A DNA stretch of 10,807 nucleotides. Source: an uncultured Collinsella sp. (lineage in GTDB: Bacteria > Actinomycetota > Coriobacteriia > Coriobacteriales > Coriobacteriaceae). The notes beneath the pieces were generated by a model that was not told the origin of the DNA, made no database searches, and saw only the letters and a list, made by a program, of their open reading frames with translations. Where the stretch lies: positions 1 through 10,807 of the forward strand of contig USBA01000053.1 in NCBI GenBank assembly GCA_900552735.1. The letters run 5' to 3'. Below are positions 1 through 5,282 of this stretch, one piece after another. The position numbers and the translations under genes are program-made. How positions within the stretch are numbered: the stretch's first letter is position 1; the number at the start of each line of letters is the position of its first letter.

Positions 1-242
1 CCAGGTGCATAGAAGATCATAGAACGGACCTCTCTCGCACCCGTACCCTGCACCTCATCCAGAACGATGCTCCCGTCCACGCGAGGACCCGGCAAACCTG
101 CCATCGCACGCAGCAACGTCGTCTTTCCATGCCCGTTCGGAGCGACGAGACCGTAGACCGTACCCGGGGCAAACTCAGCGTCCACCGAATCTACGAGCAC
201 CTTCTTTCCATAAGAGATCGTCAGCGTTTGAAGGCCAATCAT
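1..242 (-). CDS. ABC transporter ATP-binding protein, N-terminal part (runs off left edge)
   Basis: Cytoplasmic ATPase subunit that would power the adjacent permease. Only the first 80 residues are in the window. Visible are the A-loop tyrosine (ISYGKK, about residue 11) and the Walker A motif APNGHGKTT (about 34-42), with Ala in place of the usual first Gly. The Q-loop, signature and Walker B lie outside. I chose the ATG at 242 because an AAGGGG ribosome binding site sits 9 bases upstream and the protein then begins MIGLQTLTISYG, as family members do. The ATG at 251 overlaps the permease stop as ATGA but has no usable spacing to that site. The gene follows the permease with no gap, so the two are probably translationally coupled. 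In lactococcin 972-type loci an ATPase closes the cassette. Family assignment is firm; the bacteriocin role is inferred. Confidence 0.9.
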   Translation of the reverse strand, partial: MIGLQTLTISYGKKVLVDSVDAEFAPGTVYGLVAPNGHGKTTLLRAMAGLPGPRVDGSIVLDEVQGTGAREVRSMIFYAP

Positions 243-247
243 CGAGA

Positions 248-2470
248 TCATCCCCTTTCGATCTTTGGAACACTCAGGCGCACCATCAACGGAGATACGA
301 CGCCCAAAACCACCAGCAGAGCGCCCGATGCGCCGACGACCTCTCCAAAAGGCATCGCGTTCGTCCCTCGCCCAAGGAACCCAATCGTCCCCACCTGGGA
401 AGCGTGATCAAACGAGGCGAATGGAGCCAGCAGCGCGACGCCCATGCCCGCGCTTTCAACATGAGCGCTCAACGAACCCAACACCAGGAGAACCGCGCAA
501 ACCACTCCGGTGACAACGGGGTTGCGGCTAATCGCTGCTGTCAACGCAGCGACGACGGAAATCACGCCGTATGCCATGACCAGCAACGGAATACTGCACA
601 ACACCGCCTCCCCCACCATGGACGTTGTCGAAGCTCCCGCCCGAATGAGAGCGACGGGATACTCCGAACCACCCGCACCGTTCTTAATCAAGGACACAAC
701 CGCAGCGGGAACCATCGACACCAAAAGCAGCGCCAAGCCAAGCAGGAGAGACAGCGCAACAGCCGTTAGAAAACGCACATGCGCTGTTGCGGGGACTTGG
801 AAAACCAGAAGGGAACGGCACCGCAGGTGGGTGCACGCAAGCGATGTGACAACCACGGGCAACAGCCAAAACAAGGAAGGAAGCGCTGCCTGGAGATACG
901 AAAGGAGGATTAATGGGGGCATCTTCGTACTTAACTCGTAAACCTTGGGGTCCGGCAAGCTCGCGATCGACTCGAGCAGAAGGGCGCGCGCCTCCACACG
1001 AGAAGGAGTCTCCGGCTCGATTCCGATCGATTGCAGGAGGGTCGCATCTGCCGCGCCCAGCTCGCCTCGAGCGCGCTCGTACGTCGCAAGGCTTCGAAAC
1101 CCCTCCGCAGGCGTGGGCGCGTACACGAAACCCGAAAGAGCATCTCGCATGCCTTCCAGGGCCGCTTTGCCCTCGACGTCCATATTCGCAGCGTCCTGCT
1201 CTAGATACCGATCTATTGAACGGAGCTCCCCATCCCTATACCGAACAGCGGAAACGTCACCAGCGTCAGGAAACACCTCGACCAGAGCCGGGGCCAGCAT
1301 CGCCGTCGACATTGCAATCGCGCATACGGCGAGGGCAGGAGAATGCAGGAGCAGCTTCCCCATCGTTCTTACATATGCAACGGCGGAGGCACAAGCGCTC
1401 GAACGGGCTGTCGTTCTCGATGCGGTGAAGGAACCTCTCTCAAGACAAATCGGGGACATCGGGCGCGCGCAGCCGCTCTTTCCAGCAACGCAAAGCAGGC
1501 TAATTGCCAGCACCTCGATCCCGATTGCGCATACGAGGGTAATCGCGCCACGCTCGAAGCAAAGTCCAGGCAGATTCACTATCTGCGTTGTCGGGTACGG
1601 GCTATAGGCGCCGACGGTCAACTCAGTGTTCGCATACGTAAGGGGATTCAACAGGGCGAACTCACGTAAAGCGATGGATCTTCCGTAATACCCGGGAACC
1701 ATCGTCGCCCCCATCAGGGCACATACGAACACGATTCCAAGCGTAGGGTTATTGGCAATCTTCACGGCAAGGTGAACGACGAGCGAGATGAACGCCGCCA
1801 CCAAGAATTGCAAGATGGCCGTCTGTGCGAACACCAGCCAAGCCGGTTTGATAACCGGAGTCGCATATTGAACGTAGCCTATCGGATAGAACAGCGAGCC
1901 CGGGCCATTCTTCACAAGTGCGGCGATTATCCCTGGAAGATTGACGGCGAAGACGGCAAGCATCGCAAAAACACTCGCCCATACGCTCGATGCAACAAGC
2001 CTGCCCAGCTCACCCATCGGTGCCTGGATGATGAGTTTTTCACGTTTGTTAAGACGCGCGGCAAGGAACGAGACGGCAACGGCCGTTGCGGCCCATAGCA
2101 AGTACTCCTTCGATCCGTCATAAAAGGAGTACGCTCCATCCGATACCTGCAGAAACGGAAGCAGAGGAGAGAGCGGCGCCAAGACAAGACGCCCCGCGGC
2201 AAGAGGGTACAGAAGCGCGGGCATGCTTGATGAAGAGGTATAGACGCCCTCCTCCCCCGCATTCACAAGCGCATCCGCATAGGATGCTGACAATTCCTGC
2301 TCAACACGGGTTATTCCCGACTCGAGGTATTCGACCCGTCCGTCGATGCCAGCCGCGCTCCTGAAGACGGGCAGAGCACAAAGAACCATCAACGCAACAA
2401 CGACAACACAGAGCGACCTGGAGGAGAGAAGCGACCTAAAGATCGCCTTCGAGATTTTGAGCATATTCAT
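248..2470 (-). CDS. Internally duplicated ABC permease, bacteriocin-associated membrane protein type
   Basis: Polytopic membrane protein of about 740 residues, probably the membrane partner of the downstream ATPase. The chain is two similar halves. Each starts with one transmembrane helix, continues with a large extracytoplasmic domain, and ends with about five helices, giving roughly 12 helices in all. Matching landmarks are KNGPG (about 187) with KNGAG (about 596), and NNP (about 240) with RNP (about 650), each pair at the same place among the helices. Lactococcin 972 loci carry a bacteriocin-associated integral membrane family of about 650-700 residues next to the peptide gene; this protein fits by size, topology and position. 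The frame is open to an ATG at 2536, but that start has no ribosome binding site and would put a strong hairpin inside the gene. The ATG at 2470 has AAGG six bases upstream and begins MNMLKISKAIFRSLL, directly before helix 1. Its role could be export, immunity or both. Confidence 0.8.
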   Translation of the reverse strand: MNMLKISKAIFRSLLSSRSLCVVVVALMVLCALPVFRSAAGIDGRVEYLESGITRVEQELSASYADALVNAGEEGVYTSSSSMPALLYPLAAGRLVLAPLSPLLPFLQVSDGAYSFYDGSKEYLLWAATAVAVSFLAARLNKREKLIIQAPMGELGRLVASSVWASVFAMLAVFAVNLPGIIAALVKNGPGSLFYPIGYVQYATPVIKPAWLVFAQTAILQFLVAAFISLVVHLAVKIANNPTLGIVFVCALMGATMVPGYYGRSIALREFALLNPLTYANTELTVGAYSPYPTTQIVNLPGLCFERGAITLVCAIGIEVLAISLLCVAGKSGCARPMSPICLERGSFTASRTTARSSACASAVAYVRTMGKLLLHSPALAVCAIAMSTAMLAPALVEVFPDAGDVSAVRYRDGELRSIDRYLEQDAANMDVEGKAALEGMRDALSGFVYAPTPAEGFRSLATYERARGELGAADATLLQSIGIEPETPSRVEARALLLESIASLPDPKVYELSTKMPPLILLSYLQAALPSLFWLLPVVVTSLACTHLRCRSLLVFQVPATAHVRFLTAVALSLLLGLALLLVSMVPAAVVSLIKNGAGGSEYPVALIRAGASTTSMVGEAVLCSIPLLVMAYGVISVVAALTAAISRNPVVTGVVCAVLLVLGSLSAHVESAGMGVALLAPFASFDHASQVGTIGFLGRGTNAMPFGEVVGASGALLVVLGVVSPLMVRLSVPKIERG

Positions 2471-2503
2471 CGCCAACCTTAACCTCATCCAGTCGGAACA
2501 GAG

Positions 2504-2526
2504 GGGCCGAACAAAATGCTCGGCCC
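2504..2526 (-). promoter_or_regulatory. Hairpin between peptide gene and permease gene
   Basis: A perfect 7-bp stem (GGGCCGA with TCGGCCC) and 9-base loop lie 10 bases after the peptide stop codon and before the permease start at 2470. On the minus transcript it is followed by CTCTGTT, not a U run, so it is a weak terminator at best. Hairpins in this place in bacteriocin operons often let the peptide message exceed the transporter message by partial termination or by protecting the upstream RNA end. That role is inferred. Confidence 0.5.
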
Positions 2527-2536
2527 TTCCTCGCAT

Positions 2537-2902
2537 CTAGTAGGTGCTATAGACAAATTGCCATTTATCAGTTGTGCCAAGAACACCACAGGAGCACATT
2601 GCAGCGAGGCGGGATTCCCTATGATGCGCGGATCGGCGATAGCCATTTCGGTAGGAGATCGTCTTGTAAGAGATGTTGAACATCGAGATGCTGTGCCCGC
2701 TTACGCCGCGAGGACAGCTGTAGCTCCAGTAGGTATCGACGACGTCGTCCGTATACCCGAGGGGCTCAACGAGGGCACACTGGCTGCTCTCCTGGGAAGG
2801 AGGCATCGGGGTATCCGCAAAAGCGGGGGCTCCCGGCAGCAACAGACAAAGAGCGAGGCCGAGGAAAACCAAGAGCTTACACGACTTAACAGTACTGAAC
2901 AT
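2537..2902 (-). CDS. Secreted peptide, probable divergent lactococcin 972-like bacteriocin precursor
   Basis: 121 residues. A typical Sec signal peptide is visible: K6/K9, a hydrophobic core (LLVFLGLALCLLL), and a signal peptidase I site after AFA (residue 29). There is no lipobox. The mature part would be 92 residues and is rich in Tyr, Ser and His, with four Cys (42, 63, 103, 105). It contains YWSYS (58-62), SYRNGYRRS (83-91) and an aromatic end, FVYSTY. Lactococcin 972 family peptides also have a Sec signal, an N-terminal W-x-Y element, aromatic and Ser-rich spacing and an aromatic C terminus, and they precede a large permease and an ATPase, as here. The sequence match is loose, so context carries much of the call; it could instead be an unrelated secreted factor. 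The ATG at 2902 follows GGAGAGG closely; an upstream in-frame TTG (2914) lies within that ribosome binding site and is rejected. Confidence 0.6.
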   Translation of the reverse strand: MFSTVKSCKLLVFLGLALCLLLPGAPAFADTPMPPSQESSQCALVEPLGYTDDVVDTYWSYSCPRGVSGHSISMFNISYKTISYRNGYRRSAHHRESRLAAMCSCGVLGTTDKWQFVYSTY

Positions 2903-2950
2903 AATCCTCTCCAATCTAGAGGGGTTTCGGTTGCAGCATGCTGTGATTAC

Positions 2951-2979
2951 TTGCCGGCAAAGTCAATTTAACATAAACT
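2951..2979 (+). promoter_or_regulatory. Predicted promoter for DUF2975-XRE operon
   Basis: TTGCCG (-35, 4/6), 17-base spacer, TAAACT (-10, 4/6), ending 43 bases before the ATG at 3023. An A+T-rich stretch follows, then GGAGG five bases before the start codon. The -10 lies in the inverted repeat at 2967-2985, so a protein bound there would block this promoter. For the minus-strand peptide gene a TTGACT at 2966-2961 is -35-like, but no convincing -10 follows it. Confidence 0.4.
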
Positions 2980-2985
2980 GTTAAA
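2967..2985. promoter_or_regulatory. Candidate operator: perfect 7+7 inverted repeat
   Basis: TTTAACA, five bases, TGTTAAA: a perfect dyad in the 120-base gap between the divergent peptide gene (start 2902) and DUF2975 gene (start 3023). It covers the predicted -10 box of the rightward promoter and touches a TTGACT (-35-like, minus strand, 2966-2961) pointing to the peptide gene. The XRE regulator at 3545-3796 is the obvious candidate ligand. The dyad is seen directly; the regulator pairing is inferred. Confidence 0.5.
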
Positions 2986-3022
2986 AAGTAACCTGAGTTT
3001 TTTAAATTCTTCGGAGGTTATT

Positions 3023-3535
3023 ATGAGTTCCGACAATCGCACTCCCCGGCTTCATTCCTTCCGCATCGCATGTGCGATAGCCTCTGCGACCCTTTGCGCC
3101 ACCGCCATCGCACAAGTGGCGTTCTCCTTAAAGCCAGCAATCGAAGTGCTCGACAACCCTGTAATTGCAGACTCCCCCGCGTATCCAGCCCTTGCGATCT
3201 CGACATTGGTCCCTGCCGTCATCGGTATCGCTACGACCATCCTCAGCGCCGTTCTCGTGTGGACGATCAAGAGCGGAGACCCCTTCAAGAAAGGGTCTGC
3301 GACATGCTTGAAGGTGCTCGGCATTCTCTTCGTTGTTCAAGCTGCCACCAGCCTCTACGCCGGCTCACTCAAAACCTCCGTTTCGATGTTTGGCGGCGAG
3401 GGGGCCGTCGGCGCCCAAGAGATCGCTTCATCATTCGATTGGACCTCTCTGGTTCTCGGCATCGTCCTGTTCATGCTTTCCCAGCTCTTCTTGTACGCCC
3501 GAGAGCTGTACCTCGACTCCGACGAGATTGCGTAA
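3023..3535 (+). CDS. DUF2975 (YoaS-like) four-helix membrane protein
   Basis: 170 residues with four hydrophobic helices at about 15-35, 57-80, 95-112 and 140-157. The motif SGDPFKKGS follows helix 2 and matches the G-x-PF element typical of DUF2975 proteins. There is a short acidic C-terminal tail (LYLDSDEIA). The function of DUF2975 is unknown. The family commonly pairs with a small YozG-type XRE regulator, and such a gene starts nine bases downstream, so the two form one operon. GGAGG five bases before the ATG fixes the start. The gene diverges from the bacteriocin-like cassette across a shared regulatory gap. It might sense or resist a membrane-active signal and pass it to the regulator, or act as a local immunity factor; both are speculation. 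Confidence 0.75.
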   Translation: MSSDNRTPRLHSFRIACAIASATLCATAIAQVAFSLKPAIEVLDNPVIADSPAYPALAISTLVPAVIGIATTILSAVLVWTIKSGDPFKKGSATCLKVLGILFVVQAATSLYAGSLKTSVSMFGGEGAVGAQEIASSFDWTSLVLGIVLFMLSQLFLYARELYLDSDEIA

Positions 3536-3544
3536 GGAAACGCC

Positions 3545-3796
3545 ATGCCCGTAATTGTTCGCCTCGACAAGATCATGGCCGAGCGAAAGATTTCCTCGAA
3601 CGAACTTGCCGAAAGGATTGGAACCACGCCCGTGAACCTGTCCCGTATTAAAAAAGGGCATATTCGCGGCATTCGCTTCAACACACTCGAGCAGCTATGC
3701 CTCGCCCTTCGTTGCCAACCCGGAGACCTTCTCGAAGTCATGAGCGAAGAGGATGCCCGAAAGGAGTTCGGACTCGATTGGTCCGCCGAGGATTAG
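3545..3796 (+). CDS. XRE/Cro-CI family transcriptional regulator, YozG-like
   Basis: 83 residues, nearly all one helix-turn-helix domain. The N terminus MPVIVRLDKIMAERKIS, helix 2 NELAERIG (19-26), recognition helix TPVNLSRIKKG (28-38) and the closing CQPGDLLE follow the YozG-like XRE group, which is typically encoded beside DUF2975. AAGGA lies upstream of the ATG, and the gap to the DUF2975 gene is nine bases, so they are co-transcribed. It probably binds DNA as a dimer; the inverted repeat at 2967-2985 is the best local site, which would make it autoregulatory and possibly the switch for the divergent peptide cassette. Oddity: its TAG stop is followed in the same frame by a truncated recombinase, so the last residues (about 75-83) could derive from the junction. 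Confidence 0.88.
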   Translation: MPVIVRLDKIMAERKISSNELAERIGTTPVNLSRIKKGHIRGIRFNTLEQLCLALRCQPGDLLEVMSEEDARKEFGLDWSAED

Positions 3797-4522
3797 AGGG
3801 CGGTCGTACTCGCCCTGCACACGGGGATGCGAATCGGCGAGGTCTGCGGCCTTCGGTGGTGCGATGTGGATTTCGAGACGGGCCTGATCTCGATCAGACA
3901 CTCGGTGGCGTACGCGAAGGGAATGGGTTCGTTCATCAAGGACACCAAGACCCATGACGCCAGGGGTATCCCCATCGACCCGGTCGGCCTACTCCCCTTC
4001 CTGAAGGAGACCCACGAGATCGACTGCGGAAAGCTGCGCTTGCGCGGCCTTACCGGGGCGGTCGAGATCGGGGACTGCTACATCCTGTCGGAGCCGGGCG
4101 CGACCTTCGCGACGACAAGCTATATCCGCAGGGCGTTCAAGACGTTCTCGGAGACCAACGGCCTCATGGGCACCAACGACGAGCTGATCACGTTCCACGG
4201 CCTTCGCCACACGTTCGCAACGCAGTGGATCCGCCAAGGCGGCGATATCAAGGCGCTCCAATCGATCCTCGGCCACAAGGACGCCATGGCGACGCTCAAC
4301 GTCTACGCCGACATCGAGCCCATCTCCAAAATCCATAACATGCTGCGCGCCACGCCGTGCCTTTGGCGCGGGCACCTCGGGCCGAGGGTCGATCCGGGTC
4401 CCATGTTCCAACAGAGGATCCAGGAGTCCATCGAGACGCTCCAGGCGTTCGGCTACGGCATCACCGAGCCGGACGACCGAAATATCGCCATACGCGACGT
4501 GAAGATGAACAGTTGGCTCTAG
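3797..4522 (+). pseudogene. Tyrosine recombinase/phage integrase, N-terminally truncated
   Basis: Similarity to integrase starts right after the regulator's stop codon: AVVLALHTGMRIGEVCGL is the box I region of the catalytic domain. Numbered from the ATG at 3827, the catalytic set is complete: R2, K41 (TKTHDARGIPI), H124 and R127 (HGLRHT), H150 (LGH) and nucleophile Y160 (NVYAD). The core-binding and N-terminal domains are absent. The ATG at 3827 lies inside the TGMR motif and has no ribosome binding site, so this is a decayed gene and not a short one. About 60 residues after the usual end (from residue 174) do not resemble the family and may come from a fused or shifted sequence. The intact members act in excision and integration of mobile elements. 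The fragment marks an old insertion or deletion junction at about 3796. Confidence 0.8.
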
Positions 4523-4578
4523 CTCACCGAGTACGCGGCAGTGCTGGGCCCATCCCAACTGAGGTCACGGTGGTCCGA

Positions 4579-4622
4579 TAGGGGCGCCGCCCGCGGCATG
4601 CGCCGCGGAGCGGTATCCCCTA
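4579..4622. repeat. Large GC-rich imperfect hairpin (44 bases)
   Basis: TAGGGG at the left pairs with CCCCTA at the right, CCGC with GCGG after a small internal loop, then CCGCGG with CCGCGG around CATGCG. No U run follows on either strand, so it is not a standard terminator. It lies just after the recombinase remnant and could be an element end or a secondary structure tied to recombination; its role is unknown. Confidence 0.5.
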
Positions 4623-4659
4623 CCGAAGGGCGGGGATGCCCTCCGCTTCCAGTTCGGAA

Positions 4660-4684
4660 TCAGCCGTCGGAGGCGTTCGGCTGA
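4660..4684. repeat. Hairpin TCAGCCG/CGGCTGA
   Basis: Perfect 7-bp stem with an 11-base loop. Its right arm belongs to the 10-mer GTTCGGCTGA, which recurs 38 bases further on at 4713-4722. No U run follows. The role is unknown. Confidence 0.4.
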
Positions 4685-4848
4685 CTGCGGGAACGGCCTG
4701 TCCGCTCAATGTGTTCGGCTGAGATCGGAAATCAACCCAACACGAGCCGGACACGCGCCAGACGGCTCTTCCCCGTACGGCCTTCCCCCTTACGCTCATG
4801 TTGCAGGCATGTAACGCCGCAGCGAGCGCGCCTTTTTTGCGCCAGACA

Positions 4849-4871
4849 GGTACAATGATGAACACTGTACC
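4849..4871 (+). promoter_or_regulatory. Candidate promoter -10 inside an inverted repeat, upstream of ACT gene
   Basis: GGTACAATG, five bases, CACTGTACC: a dyad with 8 of 9 pairs matched. It contains TACAAT (4851-4856), a good -10 box, 61 bases before the ACT start codon. No clear -35 is present at 16-18 bases, which would suit a promoter needing an activator or one blocked by a repressor at the dyad. The repeat is seen; the promoter role is inferred. Confidence 0.45.
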
Positions 4872-4917
4872 GTAGCGGAGCGCCCCCGCGCGCCGCAACC
4901 ACGCGAAAGGGTTTCCC

Positions 4918-5205
4918 ATGGCCGAGATCTCGTCCTCCCGTATCGTCATCACCGTCCTTGGCAAGAACCGCCCCGGCATCGTCGCCGGCGTCACCCGTGT
5001 CCTAGGCGAGGCCAACGTCGACATCCGCGACATCACGCAGTCCATTATCGAGGACATCTTCACCATGACCATGCTGGCCGATACCGCCGAGTCCAAGCTC
5101 GACTTCGCCGAGCTGCAGAAGGCGCTGGCCGAGGCCGGCGAGCTTTCGGGCGTCAACGTGTCCATCCAGCGCGAGGACGTCTTTAACTTTATGTACCGCC
5201 TGTAG
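4918..5205 (+). CDS. ACT domain protein, UPF0237 type
   Basis: 95 residues forming a single ACT domain (beta-alpha-beta-beta-alpha-beta). GKNRPGIVAGVTRVL at 15-29 is the usual turn-plus-helix ligand region; VDIRDITQ, the strand FTMTMLAD and a closing QREDVFNFMYRL match the small UPF0237 family of about 90 residues. ACT domains bind amino acids and act as sensors; no partner enzyme is known for this group. In many Gram-positive bacteria the gene precedes a UPF0210 protein, but here citrate synthase follows after 77 bases on the same strand. AAAGGG lies six bases before the ATG. The pairing invites the idea that an amino-acid sensor tracks glutamate or citrate flux, which is only inference. Confidence 0.88.
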   Translation: MAEISSSRIVITVLGKNRPGIVAGVTRVLGEANVDIRDITQSIIEDIFTMTMLADTAESKLDFAELQKALAEAGELSGVNVSIQREDVFNFMYRL

Positions 5206-5219
5206 CGAACAAGCCGCTC

Positions 5220-5258
5220 GGGGCCGCTTGACGTCATATCGTCCAAGCGCGCGGCCCC
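5220..5258. promoter_or_regulatory. Strong hairpin between ACT and citrate synthase genes
   Basis: GGGGCCGC pairs perfectly with GCGGCCCC (8 bp), and the inner TTG/CAA and ACG/CGT can pair too. AAAG follows, so there is no U run and it is not a standard terminator on the plus strand. It starts 14 bases after the ACT stop and ends 24 bases before citrate synthase. It may trim, pause or differentially stabilise a shared message. Confidence 0.5.
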
Positions 5259-5282
5259 AAAGCGGACCGGAGAGGAGCGCGC

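Larger units (their letters stand above)
4523..4917. other. Non-coding stretch between recombinase remnant and ACT gene
   Basis: About 395 bases with no convincing gene. The recombinase frame continues past its TAG as LTEYAAVLGPSQ, which looks like the start of an excisionase-type helix-turn-helix, then loses sense before a TGA near 4683. Hairpins lie at 4579-4622 and 4660-4684. The 10-mer GTTCGGCTGA occurs twice (4675-4684 and 4713-4722). The right end holds a promoter-like TACAAT inside an inverted repeat. A minus-strand open frame crosses this stretch, but it is the antisense of the citrate synthase region. Likely element debris plus the ACT promoter region. Confidence 0.6.

Noticed and set aside
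1749..2262. Short open frames on both strands across the permease gene
   Set aside because: All are shadows of the permease frame, without ribosome binding sites or recognisable domains.
2471..2536. Longer permease start at 2536, abutting the peptide stop
   Set aside because: No ribosome binding site, the added 22 residues are Arg-rich and unlike a membrane protein start, and they cover a perfect hairpin; the ATG at 2470 has AAGG at good spacing.
3989..4558. 189-residue minus-strand open frame
   Set aside because: Antisense of the recombinase catalytic domain, which shows all active-site residues.
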